This document shows, piece after piece, positions 52,474 through 61,600 of a DNA stretch of 64,000 bases (its first letter is position 1; every line of letters starts with the position of its first letter). The notes beneath the pieces were generated by a model. It saw only the letters and a program-made list of their open reading frames with translations, made no database searches and had not been told where the DNA came from. The translations under genes were made by a program, and so were the position numbers. This stretch comes from Microbacterium sp. GTDB taxonomy: Bacteria > Actinomycetota > Actinomycetes > Actinomycetales > Microbacteriaceae. The stretch spans positions 124,001-188,000 of the forward strand of contig NZ_JAFKIP010000006.1 in NCBI RefSeq assembly GCF_017305435.1, in the 5' to 3' direction.

Positions 52474-53529
52474 ATGATCGACAACCCGTATTACTCCCCC
52501 GCCGTCCACCAGGACTACACCCTGGTCTCGATCGGCGCCCTCGACCTCGAAGAGGGAGGGACGCTCCCCGACGTGCAGCTGGCCGTCCGCACCTGGGGAA
52601 CCCTGAACGAGGCGAAGGACAACGCGATCTTGATCCCGACCTGGTACTCCGGAACGCACCAGATCTGGGCCGATGCCTACGTGGGCGAGGGCCACGCCCT
52701 CGACCCGGCGAAGTACTTCATCGTCTGCGTCAACCAGATCGGAGGCGGCCTGTCGACGTCTCCGCACAATGCCGAGGATGCCGTGTCGATGTCGAAGTTC
52801 CCGAAGGTGCGCATCGGTGACGACGTCGTCGCGCAGGAACGACTGCTGCGCGAGCACTTCGGGATCGAACGTCTGGCGCTGGTGGTGGGCGGCTCGATGG
52901 GAGCGCAGCAGACCTACGAATGGGCGGTCCGCTTCCCCGAGAAGGTCCGCCGCGCCGCCCCGATCGCCGGCACCGCGAAGAACACCCCGCACGACTTCCT
53001 GTTCACCGAGACGCTCAACGAGCAGATCTGGTCGGACCCGGGCTGGAACGGCGGTGAGTACGCCTCGAACTCCGAGGTGGCGGACGGCCTGACCCGCCAC
53101 GCCCACCTCTGGGCCACGATGGGCTTCTCCACGGAGTTCTGGAAGCAGGAGAAGTGGAGCGCACTGGGGTTCGCGTCGAAGGAGGAGTTCCTCACGAACT
53201 TCCTCGAGCCCTACTTCACGGCGATGGACCCCAACGACCTGCTCGCCATGGCGTGGAAGTGGCAGCGCGGCGACGTCTCCCGGCACACGGGCGGCGACCT
53301 GGCCGCGGCTCTGGGCCGGATCACCGCGAAGACCTTCGTGATGCCCATCTCGGAGGACATGTTCTTCCCCGTGCGCGACTGCGCCGCCGAGCAGGCCCTC
53401 GTTCCGGGGAGCGAGCTGCGAGTCATCGACGACGTCCATGGGCATCTCGGGCTCTTCGCCGTCGACCCCGGATTCATCCCTCAGGTGGACGCGCTGCTCG
53501 GGGAGCTGCTCGCGTCCCCGGCCGACTGA
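52474..53529 (+). CDS. MetX-like alpha/beta-hydrolase-fold protein
   Basis: A 351-residue alpha/beta-fold protein of the homoserine O-acetyltransferase-like group. The nucleophile elbow is GGSMGAQQ (Ser141), the Asp is in PISEDMFFP and the His in DDVHGHLGLF. True MetX proteins have GGSMGGMQ and a helical lid, so the different elbow and the genomic setting (no met genes) suggest another acyltransferase or hydrolase role. The ATG at 52474 is preferred to a start 66 bp upstream. It is likely controlled by the regulator just upstream. Confidence 0.82.
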   Translation: MIDNPYYSPAVHQDYTLVSIGALDLEEGGTLPDVQLAVRTWGTLNEAKDNAILIPTWYSGTHQIWADAYVGEGHALDPAKYFIVCVNQIGGGLSTSPHNAEDAVSMSKFPKVRIGDDVVAQERLLREHFGIERLALVVGGSMGAQQTYEWAVRFPEKVRRAAPIAGTAKNTPHDFLFTETLNEQIWSDPGWNGGEYASNSEVADGLTRHAHLWATMGFSTEFWKQEKWSALGFASKEEFLTNFLEPYFTAMDPNDLLAMAWKWQRGDVSRHTGGDLAAALGRITAKTFVMPISEDMFFPVRDCAAEQALVPGSELRVIDDVHGHLGLFAVDPGFIPQVDALLGELLASPAD

Positions 53530-53576
53530 GCTCCGGACGGGGACGCGGCTCGCGCACGGTGACCCGTGCCGGGCCG

Positions 53577-54410
53577 TCAGCCGGCGAGCGCCGCGTAGGC
53601 GTCGGCGGCCTCCGCGACGCGGTGGTTGTAGTCGACGGACGGATTGTAGGCATCGACGGCGCGGATCCATGAGGACGGATCGGTGAGGTCGCCGCCGGCA
53701 CGACAGAGATAGTCCGCCGCCGTCAGCGCCGCGTCGTCGATCGAGTCCACATCCGCTCTCCCGTCGCCGTCGCCGTCACGCCCGTCGCGCGTCCACGTGT
53801 CGGGGATGAACTGCATCGGGCCGAGGGCTCGGTCCCAGATGGGATCACCGTCGAGCACGCCGCCGTCGGTGTCGGCGACGGCGAGCGAGGAGGTGCCGTC
53901 GAGCGGGATGCCGATGATCCGTGGTCGTGCGACGCCGTCGGCCCCGATCGCACCGCCGAAGATCGTCCCGTGCGCCGACTCCACCTCGCCGATCGCCGCC
54001 AGTGTGTTCCAGCCGAGCCCACACCCGGGGTGCACGCGCTGAATCCGCAAGGCGGCGCCGGCGTAGGCGGCGAGAGCGCGCGGTGGGATGCCGGTGCGCG
54101 CCGCGGTCCGCCTCACCCACGCCGGGTCGGCGAGCGCGGAGACCGCCTGCGCGCCAGGCGCTCGTGAGACCACCGGCAACGGCGTCGGGGACGACTCAGT
54201 GGAAGCGTCCGTGCCGGCGGGCACTCCCGTCGCCGAATCGGGTGGGTGCTCGCCGGGCCACGACGCCCACAGCGCACCGGCGAAGGTCGCGAGCGCCGCG
54301 ATGACCAGGACGCCGCTGAGGGCCGCCGCTCGCCGACGCGGCCGACGTGCGGCGACGGCCCCGCCGAGACTCGGATCCGGGACGAGCAGACGGGTGAACT
54401 CGTCGTTCAT
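53577..54410 (-). CDS. MltB-like lytic transglycosylase coupled to the ABC operon
   Basis: A 277-residue membrane-anchored muralytic enzyme: cytoplasmic N-terminus, one helix (about 29-50), then a Thr/Pro-rich linker and an SLT-type catalytic domain. The probable catalytic Glu144 is in AAIGEVESAHG; GPMQFIPDTW and DGRDGDGDGRADVDSIDDAALTAADYLC are typical of MltB-type enzymes that cleave peptidoglycan glycan strands. Its ATG overlaps the metal-type permease stop by 4 bp, so it is translated with the surface-repeat ABC operon. Such coupling suggests wall remodelling linked to that system. Confidence 0.88.
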   Translation of the reverse strand: MNDEFTRLLVPDPSLGGAVAARRPRRRAAALSGVLVIAALATFAGALWASWPGEHPPDSATGVPAGTDASTESSPTPLPVVSRAPGAQAVSALADPAWVRRTAARTGIPPRALAAYAGAALRIQRVHPGCGLGWNTLAAIGEVESAHGTIFGGAIGADGVARPRIIGIPLDGTSSLAVADTDGGVLDGDPIWDRALGPMQFIPDTWTRDGRDGDGDGRADVDSIDDAALTAADYLCRAGGDLTDPSSWIRAVDAYNPSVDYNHRVAEAADAYAALAG

Positions 54411-55273
54411 GCGGCACGTGCCCGTCGCCGTCCGACGCGCCCCCAGAGCCCCTGACGGGGGCCGAGCAGCACGGCGACGAGGAACATCCCCAGCAGCACG
54501 AGCACGATCGTGCCGCCGACCGGCAGGTCCCACGACCACGACACGTACAGCCCCCCGACGGCGGCGACCGCGCCGATGACCGGCCCGAGCGCCATCATGA
54601 CCGCGAGGCGGTCGGTGAGCATCCTCGCGGTCGCGGCGGGTGCGATCAGCAGAGCCAGGACGAGCACGTTGCCGATCGTCTGCACGCTGATGACGACCGC
54701 AAGGGTGACGAGCACGTACAGCGCGAGGTCGATCCAGAACACCGGAACGCCCAGCGCCCGAGCGGACTCGCGGTCGAGGCTCGTCGCGACGAAATCCTTG
54801 TGCAGTGCGAACATCGCGACGAGGACGATGAGCGCCGTGATCGCCACGACCCAGATGTCCTCGTCGCGGATGCCGGTGATGGAGCCGAAGAGGAACTGCT
54901 GCAAGGATCCCGCGTAGCCGGGGGCCTGCGAGATGACGACGATCCCCAGCGCGAAGGCTCCCACGAAGAAGATGCCGATGACCGAGTCCTCCTTCAGTCG
55001 CCGGTTCTGGGAGAACACGGCGACCAGCACGGCCGTGACGACGCCGGCGATCGTCCCGCCGAGGACGAGGTCGCCGGAGAGGACGAAGGCGATCGCGAGG
55101 CCCGGGAAGACGGCGTGCGCCACGGCATCCCCGATGAAGGCCATGCCCCGCAGGACCACGAAGGTGCCCACGACGCCGCAGACCAGGGCGGAGACGACCG
55201 CCACGAGCAGCGCTTTCGGCAGGAACGCCAGCTGCGGGTTGACCAGGTCGGCGAGGAAGTCGAGCGGGTTCAT
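54407..55273 (-). CDS. Anchored-repeat-type ABC transporter permease (ZnuB-like)
   Basis: A 288-residue membrane permease of the zinc/manganese (ABC-3) family with about eight to nine helices. FLPKALLVAVVSALVCGVVGTFVVLRGMAFIGDAVAHAVFPGLAIAF is the family's opening, and SVQTIGNVLVLALLIAPAATARMLTDRL its later conserved block. The ATG 55273 overlaps the ATPase stop; a 566-residue frame through the ATPase gene is rejected. It belongs to the actinobacterial set in which a metal-type transporter is encoded with repeat-containing surface proteins (TIGR03770-type). Confidence 0.92.
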   Translation of the reverse strand: MNPLDFLADLVNPQLAFLPKALLVAVVSALVCGVVGTFVVLRGMAFIGDAVAHAVFPGLAIAFVLSGDLVLGGTIAGVVTAVLVAVFSQNRRLKEDSVIGIFFVGAFALGIVVISQAPGYAGSLQQFLFGSITGIRDEDIWVVAITALIVLVAMFALHKDFVATSLDRESARALGVPVFWIDLALYVLVTLAVVISVQTIGNVLVLALLIAPAATARMLTDRLAVMMALGPVIGAVAAVGGLYVSWSWDLPVGGTIVLVLLGMFLVAVLLGPRQGLWGRVGRRRARAA

Positions 55274-56022
55274 CGCACCGCCTCGAGAATCCGGAGGAAC
55301 GCGCTGTCGGTGCCGACCCCGAAGGTCCGCGCCCAGATCTCCGTCTCGCCGGCGACGACGCGGGGCTCTCCGTCGGCCACGATCGTTCCGGCCAGGAGGG
55401 CGATGCGCCCGCACGTCGCCATCGCGCCGACGATGTCGTGGGTCGTCATCAGCACGGCGCGACCGGATGCCGCGAGCTCCGCGAACAGCTCGGTGAGCAG
55501 CTCCTGCGTCGGCAGGTCGAGGCCCGTGAACGGCTCGTCCAGCAACAGCACCTCGGGGCGGAGGGCGAGGGCCCGGGCGACCAGCACGCGCTGACGCTGC
55601 CCGCCGGAGAGCTGCCCGATCGGGCGCTCGGCCAGAGGGGCGAGCCGCACGAGGCGGAGGGCTTCGCCGACCGCTTCCCAGTGCTGCCGCCCCGGCCGGC
55701 GCACCGGCCCGATGCGGCGCACCAGTCCGGTCATGATCGCGTCGGCGACCGTGATCGGGAAGTCCCACGCGACGTCGTGACGCTGGGGCACGTAGCCCAC
55801 GGGCGAGCGCCCGGGGCGCACCCGCCTGCCGGCCACGTGCACCGATCCGTGCTGCGGCCTCAGCAGGCCCAGCGCCGTGCGCAACAGCGTCGTCTTGCCG
55901 GCGCCGTTGGGGCCGATGAGTCCCACGAGCTCGCCCGCCGACACCGTCAGGGACACTCCGTCCAAGACACGCCGGCCGGCCAGCTCGACGACGACGTCCG
56001 TCAGCTGCAGCGCCGCCGTCAT
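55270..56022 (-). CDS. Anchored-repeat-type ABC transporter ATP-binding protein (ZnuC-like)
   Basis: A 250-residue ABC ATPase with Walker A GPNGAGKT (37-44), Q-loop VPQRHDVAWDFPITV, signature LSGGQRQRVLVARAL, Walker B VLLLDEPFTGLD and switch His in TTHD. The VAWDFPITV stretch is characteristic of Zn/Mn-type importers. It overlaps its neighbours on both sides by 4 bp. It energises the permease at 54407 for uptake of a metal or metal complex, by family analogy. Confidence 0.94.
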   Translation of the reverse strand: MTAALQLTDVVVELAGRRVLDGVSLTVSAGELVGLIGPNGAGKTTLLRTALGLLRPQHGSVHVAGRRVRPGRSPVGYVPQRHDVAWDFPITVADAIMTGLVRRIGPVRRPGRQHWEAVGEALRLVRLAPLAERPIGQLSGGQRQRVLVARALALRPEVLLLDEPFTGLDLPTQELLTELFAELAASGRAVLMTTHDIVGAMATCGRIALLAGTIVADGEPRVVAGETEIWARTFGVGTDSAFLRILEAVR

Positions 56023-57032
56023 GATGCCTCCTTCGTCTCGGCGCCGGGGCGACGGTCAGGTGCAACAGCGGCCGTGGCATCCGCCCGCAGCGCTTCACGG
56101 CGCGCACGTCGGCCGCGGACGATCACGACGACCGCCCCTGCGACGATGGCGACCGCGACCGCGCCGATCGCGCCCGCGAGGATCGGGACGAGCGGATCGT
56201 CGTCGGATGCCGGGGCGGCAGCCGCGGGCGGGCCCTGCTCGGAGCCGGTCCAGGTCGCCCCCAGCGCGGCATCCACCGGCGTCTGCGAACCGACGGCGAA
56301 GCGGATGCGGCGGGTGTCGGAGACCGTGGCGCCGCCCTGCAGCGTCGCCTCGGCGGTCAGCTCGACGAGGTAGACGCCGGGTGCGGTGAAGACCCAGTTC
56401 GCGTGGGTGTGGGTGTTGACGTCCACCCAGACCGATTGCGGTTCGGGGGTCCGCGAGTCCCACAGCACCTGGGGTGCCCCGAACGAGCCGGACTGCAGGT
56501 ACACCGACATCGCCCCCGGCCCCTCGACGGCATCGAGGGTCAGGGTGATGCCGCGGTCGATACGGGCCATGACCTCGGGGTCCTGCGTGTTCCAGCCGAC
56601 CCAGACGACGTCGGGGTTCTGCGTCTGCGGCACGACCCACACCGTCGACCCCGGCTCGGCACCCAGGAAGGCGTACGCGGCGTCGTCCGGGGCCGTCAGC
56701 TGCGCGGCGTCGACGACCTGGAGCACCGTCTCGTCGGGGTAGCGCCACACGCTCGTCAGCGACGGATCGACCTTCGCGACGTCGTCGTGGATGAGGAACG
56801 TCCAGGAACCGTCCACGAAACGCGGCCCCATGTCGACGTGTCCGCTGCTGAGGGTGCGCGCGCCGCGCACGACGGCCTCGTCGGCCGCGATCGTCTGATC
56901 GAGGTTCGGATCATCGCCTTCGGCGGCGGCATGGGCGGCAGGGCCGGCGCTCAGCAGGGCGCCCGCCACCAGCAGACCGGCCAAGACCCGGCGGCGAAGG
57001 GCCGCACGGGTGGAGACGGGGGCGACTCTCAT
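56019..57032 (-). CDS. Surface-anchored repeat protein (choice-of-anchor M)
   Basis: A 337-residue exported protein: signal peptide (about 1-35, ending near AAHAAAEG), one actinobacterial surface-repeat domain, a short linker and a C-terminal helix (about 285-308) followed by RGRRARRE. The repeat begins LSSGHVDMGPRF and ends NTHTHANWVFTAPGVYLVEL, the His-rich TIGR03769-type motif. No LPxTG sortase signal is visible, so the helix itself is the likely anchor. It sits between the substrate-binding protein and ATPase genes with 4-bp overlaps, suggesting it presents substrate to the transporter. Confidence 0.88.
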   Translation of the reverse strand: MRVAPVSTRAALRRRVLAGLLVAGALLSAGPAAHAAAEGDDPNLDQTIAADEAVVRGARTLSSGHVDMGPRFVDGSWTFLIHDDVAKVDPSLTSVWRYPDETVLQVVDAAQLTAPDDAAYAFLGAEPGSTVWVVPQTQNPDVVWVGWNTQDPEVMARIDRGITLTLDAVEGPGAMSVYLQSGSFGAPQVLWDSRTPEPQSVWVDVNTHTHANWVFTAPGVYLVELTAEATLQGGATVSDTRRIRFAVGSQTPVDAALGATWTGSEQGPPAAAAPASDDDPLVPILAGAIGAVAVAIVAGAVVVIVRGRRARREALRADATAAVAPDRRPGAETKEAS

Positions 57033-58648
57033 GGCTGGGGGTCCTCTCGGGGGGCGGTGCCGAGGCAGTCGGCGAGCGAACGCGCGTTGGCACGGATGAG
57101 ATCGAGGTAGGTGCGGACGTGCGCGTCGAAGGTGTCGCCGTAGATCGGGCAGATCGCGACACCTTCGGCGCGAGCGACATCGGCGAGGGTCGTGGAGCGC
57201 GCGGCGAGATTCGGTTCCACGAACACCGCGGGAACGTGCAGCGAGCGGATGGTGTCGGCGAGGCGTCGGCGGTCGGCGAGCGAGGGCTCGGTCGCGGGGT
57301 TCGGCGTCACGAAGCCGGCGATGCGCAGGTCGTAGGCCTGCGCGAGGTAGCCGAACGCGTCGTGGGTCGTCACGAGCCAGCGCCGCTCGGGCGGGATCGC
57401 GGCGATCGTCTCTCGGACGACACGGTCGGTGTCGTCGAGTTCGGCGAGGTAGCGGTCGGTGTTGCGCGCGTACTCCGCGGCCCCGGCGGGATCGACCTCG
57501 ACGAGCGTGTCGCGGATGAGCTGGACGTAGGCCATGACGTTGCGGACGTTCTGCCAGAGGTGCGGATCGATCTCGCCGTGGATGTGCCGGCCGAGCACCG
57601 CCTGGGCGAGCTGATACACCCGCTCCCCCGGGCGTCCGAGGAAGGCGAAGTCCGATCCTCCCGGGATCTCCTCCTGCGCCTTCGCCGGCACCTCGATGAC
57701 GATGCGGGCGGGGTCGAGGTCCTGCTGGGTGTGCTCGCCGCCGCCGTCGGGGTCGTACCGGATGCGCATGCGACGCGTGTCGAGATCGGCGGTCACGTCG
57801 GCGTGGCCTTCATCGAGGACGACGGCGCCGTCGATCGACGCGCGCGAGGGATCGACGCCGACGGCGAAGGTGTACGTCGCGGCGGCGAGGTCGATCCCCG
57901 GCGATGACGGGGTCAGCCGCAGGCTCGCGCGGAGGTCGAGCGTGTAGACGCCCGGCTCGGTGAACGCCCAGGAGAGATGGCTGTGCGCGTCGACGGGCAG
58001 CTCGATCGTGTCCGGACGGGCGCCCCCGAAGCCGTCGGCCGAGTCGATCATGACGTCGGTGTCGCCGAACGTGCCGGTCAGGTACGCGAACGCCTTACCC
58101 GGGCCCGTCATCCCGGTCGCCTCGAGGACGACCTGCGAGGCGCGCGTCGCGCCCCACTGCCGGCCGTCGCCGTGGACGCGTGCGCCGAGCCAGACCGTGT
58201 CGAGCCCGGCATCCTCGACCAGCGGGATGAGCTCCGCCGCGTACTTCACCGACTCCTCGGCGAGCGAGACGTTCGGCGCTCCCGGACGGAGGTTGGCGTC
58301 GAGGGTCTTGATGATGCCGTGCTCCTCCAGCAGCGCATAGTTGCTGAACGCGGCATCCGCGTAGACGACGTTGCGCGCGTCGCGCAGGGTGGGCGCGTAT
58401 TCGTGCGGATCGGCTCCGTCGCGCACGAGGGATGCCACGCGCACCCGCTCTCCCCCCACGTGGCCGACCAGGTCGGCGAGCAGGGGCGTCGTGGTCACGA
58501 CCTGCACGCGATCGTCGGCGTCGCTGAGCGCGGGCGCGGCGGCGCAGCCGGTCACCGTGAGGGCGATGACGACGGCGGCCGCCGCGCATGCCGTGCCACG
58601 GCGCGACGGCGTGGCGCCCGTCCCACTCGGGCGGTCCGTCCCCGTCAT
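57029..58648 (-). CDS. ZnuA-like substrate-binding lipoprotein with nested surface-repeat domain
   Basis: A 539-residue lipoprotein (lipobox VTGC, Cys35). Residues about 48-148 and 345-530 form a cluster A-I metal-binding fold with candidate ligands His82 (DPHEYAPT), His363 (GEIDPHLWQ), Glu478 (VFVEPN) and Asp505 (IYGDTFD). Between them, about 150-345, lies an inserted surface-repeat domain with PVDAHSHLSWAFTEPGVYTLDL and LDEGHADVTADLD. ZnuA/PsaA proteins are usually about 310 residues; the insert explains the excess. Matches the TIGR03772-type anchored-repeat binding protein. The metal is unknown. Confidence 0.9.
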   Translation of the reverse strand: MTGTDRPSGTGATPSRRGTACAAAAVVIALTVTGCAAAPALSDADDRVQVVTTTPLLADLVGHVGGERVRVASLVRDGADPHEYAPTLRDARNVVYADAAFSNYALLEEHGIIKTLDANLRPGAPNVSLAEESVKYAAELIPLVEDAGLDTVWLGARVHGDGRQWGATRASQVVLEATGMTGPGKAFAYLTGTFGDTDVMIDSADGFGGARPDTIELPVDAHSHLSWAFTEPGVYTLDLRASLRLTPSSPGIDLAAATYTFAVGVDPSRASIDGAVVLDEGHADVTADLDTRRMRIRYDPDGGGEHTQQDLDPARIVIEVPAKAQEEIPGGSDFAFLGRPGERVYQLAQAVLGRHIHGEIDPHLWQNVRNVMAYVQLIRDTLVEVDPAGAAEYARNTDRYLAELDDTDRVVRETIAAIPPERRWLVTTHDAFGYLAQAYDLRIAGFVTPNPATEPSLADRRRLADTIRSLHVPAVFVEPNLAARSTTLADVARAEGVAICPIYGDTFDAHVRTYLDLIRANARSLADCLGTAPREDPQP

Positions 58649-61600
58649 GAGGCCGGGCGGCGCCGTCGCACCGAGACCACTCCGGCTCCGACGCCCGCGA
58701 CCAGCAGCAGACCGCCGAGCACACCGAGGAGCACGGGCACGGGGCTCGCGGCGACCTCCTCACGCTCGAGCGGCGCGTCCGGTCCGGCGATGCGTGCCGT
58801 GCCGGCCGATCCGGACGAGCCGGCAGCAGCGGCCGCGGCCTCGGCGGCGGCCTGTTCCGCGGCGCGGCGGGCGGCATCCTCGTCGTCGGCGGTGAGGAGG
58901 GCAGCCGAGATCGCGCCGCAGCCGCTTCCGCCCGCGACGGCCTGCGCCGGGTCGATGTCTCCGACGGCGACGGTCACCGTCGCGGTGTCGCTCGATCGTT
59001 CGCCCGAGGGCAGGCTCACCGTCTGCGTCATCCGCAGCCGGTAGACGCCCTGCTCGCTGAACGCCCAGTTCGCATGCGCGTGAACCCCGAGCGGGATGCG
59101 GTACGACGACCCCGCGCCGTCCAGCACGACGCTCTGCACACCGCCGAAGACTCCCGAGGTGTACACGGTCACCCGGCCGGGGCCGGCGACGGCATCCAGG
59201 GTCCAGTCGACGGGGCCCGCGGCGTTCGCTCCGCTCAGGGCCTCGGTGTTCCAGCCCACCCAGATGAGGTTCGGATTCTGGGTCTGCGGCACCTGCCAGA
59301 CGATCTGCCCCGCCGCGCCGACCGCGCCGTAGCCGGCGGGCAGCTGCTGGCGCGCGGACGGCTTCAGCCAGAGCACGACGTCGGCGGGATCGCGGTACAC
59401 CTTCGCTCCCGACGAGTCGTCGCCGACGAGCGAGCGGAGGCCGCCCCCGACGATGCGGGAGGCATAGTCGATGTGCCCCGACGAGAGGATCGTCGCTCCC
59501 GCGACGCACTGGGCGGCAGCGACCTGGCGGACGGCCGGTGTCGTGTCGCCGACCGGCACCGGAACAGGCACGCCGATCGGCGGCGCCGTGACGACCGTGA
59601 GCGCGTCCCACCCGATCAGCGTTCCCTCGCGCGTCGAGACGACGAGGCGGTGTCCATGGGCCGCGGCGTCGGCCGGCAGCCGCACCTGCACCGCGCCGCT
59701 CGATCCGACACGCGCCCATCCGAGCCAGCGCGGCTCGGCGGCGGCGCCCGCGGCGCCCCACAACCACACCGAGACCCAGTCTCCGGCGCGCTCGCGCGCC
59801 ACCTGCACGGTGACGAGCTCGCCCGCGAGGAATCCGGACCGCCCGTCGAGCACGCTCACGCCGCCCTCGGAGCCCGGGGTGAGGAGCTCCTCGGCGATCG
59901 GATGCCGATCGGGTTCGGTCGGCTCACCCGCGGCGGCGGTGAAACAGCTCGCGGGGTCGGCGGCGCGCACGTCGGCCCGCCCGACGGCGATCGCCAGGGT
60001 GAAGACGGAGCTCAGCGGGCGACCGCCGGCGTGCACCGCCGTGCGCTCGAAGCCGAGGCAGTACAGCCCCTCGGCGCTGAACGCCCAGGTGCCGTGCACG
60101 TGGACGTGCTCGGCGATGCGGACGGTGTCGGCCGCCGTGATGCCGTCACGGGTCGACATGAGGACCCGCGGAACCCCGAGATCGCTCTGGTACAGCGTGA
60201 ACTCGCCCGGTCCGTCGACCCGCTGCAACGACCAGTCGATGCCGGCGGGGACCAGGCCGCGGTCGATGAGCTCGCTCGACCATCCCGGCCAGATCAGTCC
60301 GTCCTGCTGTGTCTCGGTGACCTGCCAGAGGGCTGCGCCCGGTGCCCCCAGGAACCCGAACGCCGGCGCCCCGGGCACGCTCGTCTGCGCCTCCGGCCGG
60401 AGCTGGATGACGGTGCGGGCCGGGTCGCGGTACACCGGCTCACCGTCGGTGTCGTCTTTCACGACGGTCGCGAGAGCCCCGGCATCCAGCCGCGAGGCGA
60501 TGTCGACGTGACCGGCCGTGAGGATCGTCGCGCCGGATGCCGTGAGGCTGCGGTTCGGTACGTCCCAGACGGCGGGCTCGGGGTCGGGCGTGCCCGGGTC
60601 GACGGGCGTCGACCCCTCCCCGCCGGCGGCGCACGGGGTCACGGATGCCGCGTCGACGCCCGCCGCGAGGGTCAGCGTCTTCGTGATGTGGAAGGTCTGA
60701 CCGGCGGCGGTCGTTCCCGACCACGTGAGGGGCACGCAGTAGACGCCGGCGGCGTCGACGGTGTGCGAGCTCGCGAATCCGTAGCGCGGATGCAGGATGG
60801 CTTCACGGCTCTCGCGCTGTGCGCGGGTGTCGAGCGCGGTGGCGAACTGGTCGGAGATACGCCCGGCATTCAGCCAATAGTTCCCGGGACCGCGGACGTC
60901 GCCGAGGTGCAGTGTGACGTCGCCGGTGAGGCCCGGGGCGTCGATCGCGGTGGCGATCCGGTCCGACATCGACCAGGTGTCCCCGCCCCGCGCGAGCGCC
61001 AGCACGGTCTTCTCGGGATCGCGGTAGTCGGCGCCCGAGCCGACGGGGCGGCGGAGTGCCGCGACGACGTCGACGGCACCGCCGCGCTCGACGAGCTCGA
61101 GCCCGCTGGTCGAGGCATTCCCGGCGACGGATGCCGCGCTGACGACCGTCTGCTCGGCCGACACGCTGCCCACCGGCTGCGCCGGGGGCGCCTCGACCGG
61201 TCGCGTGCGCTCGCAGGGCTGTACCTGGGAGAGGTCGACGTCGCCCACGACGACGGTCAGCAGGCCCTGCGCGGAGCGGTCGAGGCCGGTGGTCTCCTCG
61301 TGGATGCGGGTCTCGATCGCGAGGCAATATCGACCCGCCGCCGTGAACGCCCAGTTCTCGTGGATGTGCGTACGCCCGACCGGGAACCACGACGACGTGT
61401 CGGTGCGCGAGTTGAGGTAGTGCCTGGCTCCCGACCACACGACGACGTCACCCGGGCCCTCGAGCTTCGACACCCGCCAGGTCGCGTCGCGATCGGTGTA
61501 CCCCACGGGCAGCTTGAGCATGCTCAGGCCCGGCCAGATCGTCTTGTTCTGGTAATTCGAGCCCTGTGTGAAGCCGTAGTAGGTCGTCCCGGGCACTCCG

